A stretch of 64,000 bases of DNA from Polyangiaceae bacterium. Its GTDB lineage: Bacteria; Myxococcota_A; Polyangia; Polyangiales; Polyangiaceae. Shown one piece after another: positions 16,066 through 23,994 of this stretch; position 1 is the stretch's first letter; the number at the start of each line of letters is the position of its first letter. The position numbers and the translations under genes were made by a program. The notes below the pieces were generated by a model. The model saw nothing but the letters and a program-made list of their open reading frames with translations, did not search any database and was not told where the DNA came from. Where the stretch lies: positions 1 through 64,000 of the forward strand of contig JABFXY010000094.1 of assembly GCA_013361525.1 (NCBI GenBank), in the 5' to 3' direction.

Positions 16066-16152
16066 GCAATCCGTGATGTAGGCTTGCGGACCGCGTTCGC
16101 GCGGGCCCGCCGTGAGGTTGACGGCATTGTGGCCCGCGTCGCGCAGATCACC

Positions 16153-16983
16153 ATGACGCTCTCCCTTACCTCGTTGTCGGCCGCGGAGGCGCAGCTGGCG
16201 AAGCTGTCTCCGGTCGAGATCCTCCGCCAGATCCATCGCGCCTTCGGCTCCCGCGCCGCGATTCTCTCGAGCATGCAGCGCGCGGGCACGATGCTCTGCC
16301 ACATGGCGGATCGGGCCGGCCTCGGTTTCGACGTCGTCTTCGTCGACACCGGCGTCTTGCACGCCGAGACGCTCGCGACCCGCGATCGCCTCGCCGAGAC
16401 GCACGCGAACCTGCACGTCGTGACGCTCCACCCGAAGGCGACGTTCCAAGAGCAGACCGCGAAAGAAGGCCTCTTGTACCTCTCCAAAGAGGGACAGGAG
16501 CGCTGCTGCGATCTCCGAAAATCCGAGCCGCTCGAAGCGATCGTCGGCCAATACGACGTCCTCATCGGGGCGCTGCGACGAGACGAAGGTGGGCGGCGCG
16601 CCGCGACGCGCTTCATCGATCTCGATCCGCGGCTCGGCGTCGTTCGCATCCACCCGCTCGCCGCCATGACCCGCGCCGACATCGATGCCTACATCACGGC
16701 ACATCGCGACGTCGTCGTGAACCCGCTCCACTACCTCGGCTTCCCGACCATCGGCTGCTTTCCCTGCACCACGCCGGTACGGCCGGACGAGGATGAACGT
16801 GCAGGTCGGTGGAGGCACCTCGCCGACGTCGCTTATTGCGGGATCAACCCGACCGATCGCGGCGATACCGAGCGAACCACCACCTTGCCGGAGGGCGGGG
16901 AGGCGCGGTTTCGGGCCTTCGAGCGAGGGCTGCTCGAAGGAGGCAACGGCGCTCCACAGCCCTCGCGCCCAACTGCGTCATAA
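16153..16983 (+). CDS. cysH: Assimilatory APS/PAPS reductase CysH
   Basis: 276 residues from the ATG at 16153; the frame is open far upstream, but that region codes on the other strand. Reductase marks: VDTGVLHAETLATRDRL near 57-73, a CC pair at 118-119 (ERCCDLRK), CFPC at 202-205 followed by DEDERAGRW, and the catalytic Cys229 in AYCGIN. The CC...CxxC set is the [4Fe-4S] cluster signature of enzymes that use APS rather than PAPS, so adenylylsulfate reductase (APS to sulfite plus AMP, thioredoxin-dependent) is the likelier activity. No other sulfate assimilation gene is adjacent; an APS kinase-like gene lies about 40 kb away. Confidence 0.9.
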   Translation: MTLSLTSLSAAEAQLAKLSPVEILRQIHRAFGSRAAILSSMQRAGTMLCHMADRAGLGFDVVFVDTGVLHAETLATRDRLAETHANLHVVTLHPKATFQEQTAKEGLLYLSKEGQERCCDLRKSEPLEAIVGQYDVLIGALRRDEGGRRAATRFIDLDPRLGVVRIHPLAAMTRADIDAYITAHRDVVVNPLHYLGFPTIGCFPCTTPVRPDEDERAGRWRHLADVAYCGINPTDRGDTERTTTLPEGGEARFRAFERGLLEGGNGAPQPSRPTAS

Positions 16984-17061
16984 GCCGCGCACTTGCCTGC
17001 ACGCTCAGTTGTTCCGCTGGCAGGCCTAAGATAAAAGAGTAGACAGTTGGGGCTTTCTCCC

Positions 17062-18711
17062 GTGGATGCAAAAAACCTCGTCGGCAAGAAGATAGATGGC
17101 AAGTACGAGGTGGCTCGCATCATCGGGGCCGGTGGCATGGGCGCCGTCTACGAAGCCCACCACGTCGGAACGGGTCGCCGCGTCGCCATCAAGGTCATCT
17201 CGACCGGTGACCTGAGCAAAGACGAACAGCTCGTCGGACGCTTCCAACGCGAAGCGCGGGCAGCCGGCGCCGTCGACACGCAGCACATCTGCCAGGTGCT
17301 CGACACGGGCACCGACTCGACGACGAACTGGCCGTTCATGGTGATGGAGTTCATGTCCGGCGAGGACGTGCAACAGCTCCTTCGCCGCGTCGGCCCGGTC
17401 CACGCGGACCTCGCGCTCCGCATCGCGGCGCAAGCATGTATCGGCCTGTCGAAGGCACACGACGCGGGCGTCGTTCACCGCGACATGAAGCCGGCGAACC
17501 TCTACCTCGCGCGCACCGACGCCGGCAAAGTCATCGTCAAGCTCCTCGACTTCGGTATCGCGAAGGTGAAGATGGAGCACGCCAGCGAGATGGGCGACGC
17601 GGGCCTCACGCGCACCGGCACGATGCTCGGCTCGCCGCTCTACATGTCGCCCGAGCAGGCGCGCGGCGTCAAAACGATCGATCACCGCGCCGACATCTGG
17701 TCGCTCGGCGTCGTGCTCTACGAGATGCTGACCGGCCGCACGCCCTATCATCATATCGAGGCGCTCGGCGAGCTCATCATCGCAATCTGCTCCGAGCCTC
17801 CGCGCCCCGTTCAAGATTTCGCTCCGTGGGTCGAGCCCGACATCGCGGCGATCGTCCACAAGGCGCTCAAGGCGCATCCGAGCGAGCGTTTCCAGACGGC
17901 GAGCGAGATGCTCGACGCCATTGTCGCGGTGAAGCGCGACGGCACCGAGATCGAAGAGGCGATGCTCGTCAGCCTCTCGGAGACACAGCGAAACCTCGTC
18001 GCGAAGCGGCTCACGTTGCCTCCGCCGCCCGACGTGACGGCACAGACCGTCGCGCACGTGCCCGCGCAGTCGATCCCACCGCCCGGGATGACCCAAGAAG
18101 GGATGGCGCAGGGTGCAGGCACGACCGGTGGCCTCGCCGCCCCGACCGAACGGCGACCGCAGCTGCCGGCAAAGTCCAACACCGGCCTCGTCGTGCTCGG
18201 CGCCGTGCTGAGCGTCGCTCTCTTCGGTGGCGTCGCTTACAAGTTCCTCGGCGGGTCCTCGAACCTTCCCGACGCCCAGGCCGCACACCAGGCAACGACC
18301 ACCACGCCGACCGCGGAGACGGCCGCCCCAGCACCGACGACCGCTGCGCCGGCCGTCTCGCCTTCGGCCTCCTCCCTCGCGGTCACGCCCGCCGCCGACT
18401 CGAAGGCTCGAACGGTGAAGCTGGTCGTGATCCCGGAGGACGCGACCGTCACCATCGACGGCAACACCGCGACCGTGAAGAAGGGCGTCGTGGAGATCTC
18501 CGGCTCGCTCGGCAGCGTGCACAAGGTGAAGCTCCAGGTGGGGAAGCAAGAGCTCGAAGAGGACGTCGTCGTGAGCGACGGCGGCGCCCTTCCGCCGAAG
18601 CTGCAGCTCGACGTCAAGAACGGCGGCGCCGTGCGACCGACGACGTCGGCGAAGCCCGTTGCGACCTCGCCGACCGGCCATACGCCGGGCATCGAAAAGA
18701 CGTTCGAGTAA
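17062..18711 (+). CDS. Membrane Ser/Thr protein kinase with PEGA-like extracytoplasmic tail
   Basis: About 549 residues from the GTG at 17062; a TTG at 17047 in frame is an alternative. The kinase domain spans about 10-280: IIGAGGMGAVYEAHH, VAIKVI, catalytic loop HRDMKPANLYL, LDFGIAK, and GSPLYMSPEQ in the activation segment, all intact. A Pro/Ala/Gln-rich juxtamembrane part follows, then one membrane segment (LVVLGAVLSVALFGGVAY, about 380-400), an Ala/Thr/Pro linker, and a small beta domain (about 450-535: KLVVIPEDATVTIDGN) of PEGA type that may bind the envelope. It probably senses the periplasm and signals inward. The gene ends in a hairpin shared with the convergent hemerythrin gene. Confidence 0.92.
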   Translation: MDAKNLVGKKIDGKYEVARIIGAGGMGAVYEAHHVGTGRRVAIKVISTGDLSKDEQLVGRFQREARAAGAVDTQHICQVLDTGTDSTTNWPFMVMEFMSGEDVQQLLRRVGPVHADLALRIAAQACIGLSKAHDAGVVHRDMKPANLYLARTDAGKVIVKLLDFGIAKVKMEHASEMGDAGLTRTGTMLGSPLYMSPEQARGVKTIDHRADIWSLGVVLYEMLTGRTPYHHIEALGELIIAICSEPPRPVQDFAPWVEPDIAAIVHKALKAHPSERFQTASEMLDAIVAVKRDGTEIEEAMLVSLSETQRNLVAKRLTLPPPPDVTAQTVAHVPAQSIPPPGMTQEGMAQGAGTTGGLAAPTERRPQLPAKSNTGLVVLGAVLSVALFGGVAYKFLGGSSNLPDAQAAHQATTTTPTAETAAPAPTTAAPAVSPSASSLAVTPAADSKARTVKLVVIPEDATVTIDGNTATVKKGVVEISGSLGSVHKVKLQVGKQELEEDVVVSDGGALPPKLQLDVKNGGAVRPTTSAKPVATSPTGHTPGIEKTFE

Positions 18712-18712
18712 A

Positions 18713-18731
18713 GAGCCGGTGGGGCCGGCTC
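18713..18731. terminator. Hairpin between convergent kinase and hemerythrin genes
   Basis: Perfect 7-bp stem GAGCCGG/CCGGCTC with a TGGGG loop, starting two bases after the kinase stop. There is no long T run on either side, so its strength as a terminator is uncertain. It is placed to serve the convergent genes. Confidence 0.5.
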
Positions 18732-18768
18732 GGTTCGCCCGGGGGACGAGCGCGAGGAGCCAGAGCCG

Positions 18769-19374
18769 TCAGTGATGGTGCGCGCGGGCGTGGCCTGCGC
18801 GGCCCTTCTTACTACCGTTGCTCCTGCCGTTCCCGGTCGCGCTCGTGCGCTTCTTCGCGGGCTTCTTCTCGGCCTCCGCCGATATCTTGCGTGCGCCTGC
18901 GACGACGTCCTCGAGGTTCTCCATCAACGCGGAGCGGAAGTCCTCGAGCTTGGCCTCGTCGAACCGAGCCTCCATCTCGAGACCGAGATCATCGAGCCGC
19001 TCGTTGCTGAACGCGCGCTCGACCTTCGGCAGATACTCCGCCTCCTCTTCCTCGACGTGGTGCTCGACCGTCTCGATCAGCACCGAAAGGTAGTGGTCGA
19101 ACGCGTCGGTGCCGAAGTTCTGATCGGCGCGGAACAGAGCGAACTCGATGAGCCCGTGCTCGACGAGCGACTCGCCGAGAACGTCGTCCATGCCCATCTC
19201 TTCTTCACAAGCTGGATAGAAGATCTCGCGCTCGATCGCGTCGTGCGCGACGAGGTTGACGGCGAGCTCCTCGAAGAGCCGGAGCTTTTCGCCATCGCTC
19301 TCCGCCTCTTCGACCTTCTCGAAGAGCTCGCGAATCTCCTCGTGTTGCGTCCTGAGAAGCTCTGTCGCCTTCAT
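18769..19374 (-). CDS. Hemerythrin-like domain protein
   Basis: 201 residues from the ATG at 19374, chosen because an excellent GGAAGG ribosome site sits five bases upstream (19380-19385). Residues 1-150 are a four-helix hemerythrin-like domain: LLRTQHEEIRELF, then LVAHDAIEREIFYPACEE, LVEHGLIEFALF, and VLIETVEHHVEEEEAEYLP, providing the His and Glu/Asp ligands of a di-iron site. Such proteins bind O2, NO or iron, or protect Fe-S repair. The last 35 residues are Lys/Arg/Gly/Ser-rich and end RAGHARAHHH; this basic tail is not part of the usual fold and might bind nucleic acid or metal. The protein should be cytoplasmic. Confidence 0.9.
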   Translation of the reverse strand: MKATELLRTQHEEIRELFEKVEEAESDGEKLRLFEELAVNLVAHDAIEREIFYPACEEEMGMDDVLGESLVEHGLIEFALFRADQNFGTDAFDHYLSVLIETVEHHVEEEEAEYLPKVERAFSNERLDDLGLEMEARFDEAKLEDFRSALMENLEDVVAGARKISAEAEKKPAKKRTSATGNGRSNGSKKGRAGHARAHHH

Positions 19375-19379
19375 GCGGA

Positions 19380-19400
19380 CCTTCCTTTCGATACGGAAGG
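19380..19400 (-). promoter_or_regulatory. Hairpin covering the hemerythrin ribosome binding site
   Basis: On the minus strand CCTTCC (19400-19395), a 9-base loop and GGAAGG (19385-19380) form a perfect 6-bp hairpin that would occlude the Shine-Dalgarno sequence of the hemerythrin gene. The pairing is seen directly; regulation by temperature or a ligand is inference. Confidence 0.45.
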
Positions 19401-19565
19401 CAGGTTCTGCAAGCGCCGCGCCTCGGCGCGATCGATCGTCGGCGCCGAGTCCGAGTCGAAGGAAAACGGCCGCGCGAGCCGAATTCCAAAACGACCGGTT
19501 GCAACGACTGGACGAGACGCGTGGCGATCGGCCTCGTGTACGACGGCCTAGCGCGCCCCGCACCT

Positions 19566-21578
19566 TCAGTGAGCTGCGGAGAGCAGCGCCTGCTCGTGCG
19601 GGAGAAGGTCCTGCTCGCGCGCGAGATCGGCCAGGCCCGGAAGCTCGTTCTCTTTGAAGGCGGCAACCGCTCGCTCGATCAGCTCCTCCCCACCCTCGCG
19701 CGTGCGGTACAGCCGGAAGAAGTGCTTCAGGTAATACAGCGCGACCGCGCGCGTCGCGTCGTCGTCGAGATCGGCGTCGTGCGCTTCGCGGGCGAGCGAC
19801 GCCGCCGTCTCCTCGGGCGTCCGAGCGGCGTCCCAAAGGCGCCAGGCGAGGGCGCGAAAGACCCTGTAGGCCCTAGCAAAACGCGTCTGCTCCGCCTCGG
19901 CATCGCCCCACAAATCGAGCGCGTAGCTCGACGCCCACGGTCGAGCGTTGTCGTGCGCGTGCATGAGCTCGTGCATCAGATCGATCTGCGTGGGGAGCGG
20001 CAGCGCGTCTGCGATGAACACGGCGTCGCGACGCGTGCGCGGTGCGACGAGCATGCCGGCGATCGCCATCGTCTTGCCGAAACGAATCGACGGATCGGCA
20101 GCGAGATCACGCAAGACGTCCTCGCCACCCTCGAGAAACAAGAGCACCCACGTCCGACCCATCGCGATCTGATCGAGCGCGGAAAACTGGGCCGATCGCG
20201 ACGAGGCGTCGGCCCTCGCGAGCTCGGCGAGCGCGTCTTTGCCGGCGCGACGTTCGCGCCGCGCGGACGCGACGGCACGCACCGAGACGTCGTGTTGGCC
20301 GGCGAGCGCGAACGTGAGACCGGCATGATCGTAGAGCGCCGCTAGGCAGGCGTGCTCGACGACGCGGGTCGGCAAATCCGTTCGAGACCGGTGCGTTTCG
20401 ATCTGCAGGATGATGCTCGACGAGCGCTCGAGCTCGGCGAGCGTCGGTGCACGCACGAGATCGACGTCGACACCCGCGCTTTTTCCCAGGACGTCCGCCG
20501 AAGGAAGGTCGAGCCAAGCCAGCGAAACGTAGAACGAGCACGGCGGCGGCTCGGGCCGCTCCGGAACGCCGTCGTCGGGCGCGCGGTGCTGCGAGATCGC
20601 GCGATCCGCAAACAGAGGGAGCGCGCCGCGGAACGAGTCGGTGTTCGCCGGGTATCCGCGTGACAGGCTGCGCGTCGCCGGAACCGAAGCAGCGTCGAAG
20701 AGGCCGACAGGATCGCTCGCGACGGCTTGCCGCGACGAGGACGACGCAGCGCCGATGACGAGGCTCGGCCGCGGATTGCTCGGCGGCGCGAGGCCGTGCG
20801 CCCGCGCGTACGCTTCGACGAGGTCACCCGCGACGAAGTCGCGACCGCCCGCCTCGGAGCGCCCACCAGTCATCAGATCGATCTCCTCGTCGCGTCCCTC
20901 GACGGCAGACGCGACCGTGAGCACCGGCGTCACGTGCGTCGCGCCGGAAGCGACCGCGCCGTAGAAACGGAGCCGCGCGCGATCCACGAGGCCGGCGTCG
21001 TAGAGCGAGGCAGCGACGAGGTGGCTCACGGGCTCGCACGATCCTCGGCGCGTGAGCAGCGTGTCTCCCATGCGCCCGCCGGGCGTGCCCGTGTACGAAA
21101 CGTCGTCGAAAACTTCGGGCACCGCGACCTCGGGAGGCGACGCGGCGAGCGCCTCGACGAGGCGGGTCAACCGCTCGCGGTAACGCGCCCACGCCATGTC
21201 GAGATCGAACCTCGCGTTCTCTTCTTCGGCGTCGATCGCATTCGCGCGCAGCAAAAATTCACCAAGCTGCAGCTTGCCTGCGGCGCGCGCCTCGCGAGCC
21301 TCGACGAGAAGCGCGCGCCGTCGCGCTTGGGCGCCGAAACGGCGCACTTGCTCCTCGAAGTGGTCGGCGGTCGCGACGAACGTGCGCGCGCGGATCCGCG
21401 GCGTCCCGTCGGGGGTGGACCGAGGTCCTGCGATGGCAGCGAGGAGGAACGCATGCGCGGCGACCGAAACGACGACCGCTGCGGCCGATCGCGCGACGCG
21501 CGCGAGCCGCGAGCGCCGCACCAAACCGAGCGCATCGAGCTCGGCCTCCTCGTCTGCCGCGTCGTGATGGAGCGCCAC
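19566..21578 (-). CDS. Membrane-anchored protein with HExxH motif, unknown family
   Basis: 670 residues. Residues about 25-52 form one N-terminal membrane segment (SAAAVVVSVAAHAFLLAAIAG), leaving most of the protein outside the cytoplasm. A RRGSCEPVSHLVAASLYDAG segment near 178-197 resembles the Cys-containing helix of transglutaminase-like proteins. Around residue 537 the sequence DLMHELMHAHD contains HELMH, an exact HExxH zinc-metallopeptidase motif, with acidic residues downstream that could provide a third ligand. The middle (about 260-400) is poorly recognisable. I do not recognise the family; a metallopeptidase or peptidoglycan-related role is possible. The next minus-strand gene upstream is 41 bases from this start. 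Confidence 0.8.
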   Translation of the reverse strand: MALHHDAADEEAELDALGLVRRSRLARVARSAAAVVVSVAAHAFLLAAIAGPRSTPDGTPRIRARTFVATADHFEEQVRRFGAQARRRALLVEAREARAAGKLQLGEFLLRANAIDAEEENARFDLDMAWARYRERLTRLVEALAASPPEVAVPEVFDDVSYTGTPGGRMGDTLLTRRGSCEPVSHLVAASLYDAGLVDRARLRFYGAVASGATHVTPVLTVASAVEGRDEEIDLMTGGRSEAGGRDFVAGDLVEAYARAHGLAPPSNPRPSLVIGAASSSSRQAVASDPVGLFDAASVPATRSLSRGYPANTDSFRGALPLFADRAISQHRAPDDGVPERPEPPPCSFYVSLAWLDLPSADVLGKSAGVDVDLVRAPTLAELERSSSIILQIETHRSRTDLPTRVVEHACLAALYDHAGLTFALAGQHDVSVRAVASARRERRAGKDALAELARADASSRSAQFSALDQIAMGRTWVLLFLEGGEDVLRDLAADPSIRFGKTMAIAGMLVAPRTRRDAVFIADALPLPTQIDLMHELMHAHDNARPWASSYALDLWGDAEAEQTRFARAYRVFRALAWRLWDAARTPEETAASLAREAHDADLDDDATRAVALYYLKHFFRLYRTREGGEELIERAVAAFKENELPGLADLAREQDLLPHEQALLSAAH

Positions 21579-21619
21579 GCTTCAGCTCCGCTGCCAGCGC
21601 CCACCGGCGACCGAGCACG

Positions 21620-22138
21620 TCATGGGCACATGCCTTTGCAGCCGCCGAGGCCCTTGCAGTTGTTCTTCCCCATGCAGTCGTGGCTGCCCTGCACCTTGCA
21701 ACCGCCGAGGCCTTTGCACGCGTTGAGGCCTTTGCAGCCGTGGCATTGCGGCGAAGAGCACGATGCCTTCGGCTGGACGCTGGCTGCGGCCGCACACGTG
21801 CCGGCGCCACATTGCGCTTTCGCTTTGAGCTGACAGTCGCCGCTTCTCTGGCCGCCGAGACCTTTGCACTCGTTTCGCCCGGCGCAGTCGTGTTTGCCGG
21901 CAACGGCGCAGCCGCCTTTGCCTTTGCACTCGTTCATGCCCTTGCAGCATCGGTCGGCGGGCACGGGCGACGATCGCGGGATCGCCACTGCGACGGCGGT
22001 GGCCGAGGCCGACGGTGGCGGCGCAATCGAGACGTCTGCGACGTCGGACGATGCCGGAGCCGGCGCGCAGCCCGCCACGCCGCTCAAGATTCCCTGAACG
22101 GCGCAAGCAGCGAGCATCCGATCGGTGCGATCCATCAT
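21620..22138 (-). CDS. Cys-rich lipoprotein with CKG repeats (bufferin-like)
   Basis: 172 residues from the first of two ATGs at 22138; a longer upstream frame lacks an export signal. The signal peptide ends in GVAGC, a good lipobox. After an Ala/Pro/Ser linker come repeats of the type CKGxNxCKGxGGC: CCKGMNECKGKGGC, GRNECKGLGG, CHGCKGLNACKGLGGC and NNCKGLGGCKGMC, about 20 cysteines in 100 residues. This pattern is like BufA2-type periplasmic copper-binding bufferins (family assignment by motif, moderate confidence). The usual partner genes (DUF692 and BufC-like) are not adjacent, and lipidation would be unusual for a bufferin. It probably binds soft metals such as Cu(I) at the envelope. Confidence 0.8.
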   Translation of the reverse strand: MMDRTDRMLAACAVQGILSGVAGCAPAPASSDVADVSIAPPPSASATAVAVAIPRSSPVPADRCCKGMNECKGKGGCAVAGKHDCAGRNECKGLGGQRSGDCQLKAKAQCGAGTCAAAASVQPKASCSSPQCHGCKGLNACKGLGGCKVQGSHDCMGKNNCKGLGGCKGMCP

Positions 22139-22303
22139 GGGCGCTCTCGATAGTGTGCAGAGACGGCTCGAAGTTCCAAGACCGCGCGGATCGCAGGCGC
22201 GAACGTGCTCGCTCGGCGCAAATAGTTGCTCGCCCTGCCGGCGCACCCGCGAATTGTTGCAGGGTTGTTCCTCGACCGGTCCAGCTCAGAAAGGGCTCCG
22301 AAC

Positions 22304-22933
22304 ATGACACGGAAGGCTTCCATTGGTTTTGGTGTCGCTGCGACGCTCGCCGTCTGTTTGATCGCCTGTGGCGACGACACCGACACGGGCGGCTCGGGCG
22401 GGGGCGGCGGCAGCGCGGAGGGTGGTCAAACGAGCAACGGAGGCTCGACCAACGACGGCGGCTCCACCAGCGACGGCGGCTCCACCAGCGACGGCGGCTC
22501 GAACGCCGGCGGAGCGGGCGGTGGCGCCGCAGCAACGTGGGAAGCCTATTGCGACGCGCGCGATGCAGCCTGTGGTCTCGACAGCGTCGATGTCTGCGTG
22601 ATGCAGGAAGAGTGTATGCGCAGCCTCGTTCGTGACGACGTCGAGGGCCCGCTCCTCGAGTGCCTCACGACCCAATGCAGCGAAGATATGTGCATCCAGC
22701 AGGTCTACAAGGAGGTCGGCTTCACCAAGGAGGGCGAGGCATTCCTCGGCCCTTGCATGGACTTCACCGACGCTTGCCCCGAAGCGAGCAACGACCTCTG
22801 CTCGCTTCCGGTCATCCTCGCGGACGAACAGCTCGCCCAGGTGCAGGAGTGCTTCGCGCAGACGTGTGACGTCGCGCTCACGTGCGTCGACTCGATCATT
22901 TCGGCGTTCGACGAATGTGAGGGTTGGCTCTGA
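22304..22933 (+). CDS. Lipoprotein with GGSTSD tandem repeat linker
   Basis: 209 residues from the ATG at 22304, with an AGAAAGG site about ten bases upstream. The signal peptide ends TLAVCLIACGDD (lipobox Cys22). Residues 29-75 are a Gly/Ser/Asn/Asp linker partly built from an exact 18-bp DNA repeat. The mature domain (about 78-209) has 14 or so cysteines in CxxxxCG and TQCSEDMCI-type helical pairs, so a disulfide-rich helical fold in the envelope is likely. No family is recognised. It is divergent from the CKG-repeat gene and abuts a convergent gene three bases after its stop. Confidence 0.82.
   Translation: MTRKASIGFGVAATLAVCLIACGDDTDTGGSGGGGGSAEGGQTSNGGSTNDGGSTSDGGSTSDGGSNAGGAGGGAAATWEAYCDARDAACGLDSVDVCVMQEECMRSLVRDDVEGPLLECLTTQCSEDMCIQQVYKEVGFTKEGEAFLGPCMDFTDACPEASNDLCSLPVILADEQLAQVQECFAQTCDVALTCVDSIISAFDECEGWL
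22453..22500 (+). repeat. 18-bp tandem repeat inside lipoprotein linker
   Basis: The unit CGACGGCGGCTCCACCAG occurs twice exactly (22453-22470, 22471-22488) plus a 12-base partial copy, encoding DGGSTS units. A degenerate unit lies just upstream. Such exact repeats can change copy number by slippage and alter linker length. Confidence 0.85.
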
Positions 22934-22936
22934 TCG

Positions 22937-23911
22937 TCAGAACGGGCGCCAGCTCCACACCAATTCCTCATCGTCCTCGTCCGCCGGTGCATCGGGCGGA
23001 CGAGGCGAATCGGCGGGCGGCACCTCGCTCGGCTGGTCTTCGGTACTCGGAACATCCATCGGGCCGGTTCGCTCGATCACCACGCAGCCGACGAGCATCA
23101 CCGGCGGCTCGATGGCGTGGACCGGATAGAAGCTTGCAACGAAGTGCCGTGGGCTCGTGTCTGATTTCTTCGTCGCGCCCGAGAGAGGGACATCGAGCTT
23201 CGAGCGCGATGTGTCGAAGACGTCGAGGATGTGTGGCGTCGCGACCCGGGCGATTTCTCGGGGGACCACATCGCGGATCGAGCGGCCTTCGAGGACCCGT
23301 GCAGGAACGCCGCTGAACGCCGCGAGCGTCTCGTTGACACGGACGTAGCGAAGGCTCCGATCGACGAAGGCGATCCCCGCCGGCACGTTGGTCATCAGGT
23401 TCTCGAGCAGCGCAAGGGATCGGTCGCGATCCGCTTCGGCGACACGGCGCGCCTCGAGCTCCGAAGCGAACAGCTGCCGCGCGATGGTCTCCATCGCAGC
23501 ATCGACCGCGAGCGAGACCCGCATGACGTCGTCCCAGCGGAGCAGCGCGACCGGCTTCACCGCAGCGAGGAGCGCCGCCCGAAAGTGCGACCATTCGCGA
23601 AGCGCCGATCGAACCGCGAAGTCGCCGACCAGCCATCCTTGCGCACTCGGGCGCGTCGCCAAGCTCTCCCCGATGCGGCGCACCTTCACGTGTCCGTCGG
23701 GCATCGAAGGCTCGGGCCGATCGAGCGACGACGCGAGCATGTCGAGGAACACGGGCACGCGGTCGCCCAGCGCAGGCGCCGGCAAGCGACTCGCTTCTGG
23801 CACACTGGGGTCCGAAAGGACACGCTTCTCCCAGTCGCGGACGATTGTCTCTTTCTGGCGACGAAGAACATCCGCGAGTCTGGGAGGTTCGTAGAGCTGG
23901 ACCTGCGCCAT
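22937..23911 (-). CDS. RsbRD-N-terminal domain plus PAS sensor protein
   Basis: 324 residues from the ATG at 23911; an ATG at 23929 would add six residues. Residues about 8-160 look like the RsbT co-antagonist (RsbRD) N-terminal helical domain: LADVLRRQKETIVRDWEKRV and VRRIGESLATRPSAQGW. A PAS domain follows (about 170-285: NVPAGIAFVDRSLRYVRVNE ... ASFYPVHA), then an acidic Pro-rich tail. There is no kinase, STAS or output domain, so it may be a sensor subunit that binds another protein. Its PAS domain is clearly similar to one in the divergent histidine kinase at 23995, suggesting a shared signal. The convergent lipoprotein ends three bases away. Confidence 0.83.
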   Translation of the reverse strand: MAQVQLYEPPRLADVLRRQKETIVRDWEKRVLSDPSVPEASRLPAPALGDRVPVFLDMLASSLDRPEPSMPDGHVKVRRIGESLATRPSAQGWLVGDFAVRSALREWSHFRAALLAAVKPVALLRWDDVMRVSLAVDAAMETIARQLFASELEARRVAEADRDRSLALLENLMTNVPAGIAFVDRSLRYVRVNETLAAFSGVPARVLEGRSIRDVVPREIARVATPHILDVFDTSRSKLDVPLSGATKKSDTSPRHFVASFYPVHAIEPPVMLVGCVVIERTGPMDVPSTEDQPSEVPPADSPRPPDAPADEDDEELVWSWRPF

Positions 23912-23994
23912 GCGCGGGCCGTCGTGCAACCGACAGGCCGTACTCCGACGTACATGCGGGCACGTCCGATGCCTGCCGATGCAGCAGGAGGAAC

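Noticed and set aside
13783..16152. Long N-terminal extension of cysH
   Set aside because: It crosses two minus-strand genes with clear families; CysH of normal length starts at 16153.
22453..22500. CRISPR-like short repeats
   Set aside because: 18-bp direct repeats without spacers inside a coding linker; no cas genes in the window.
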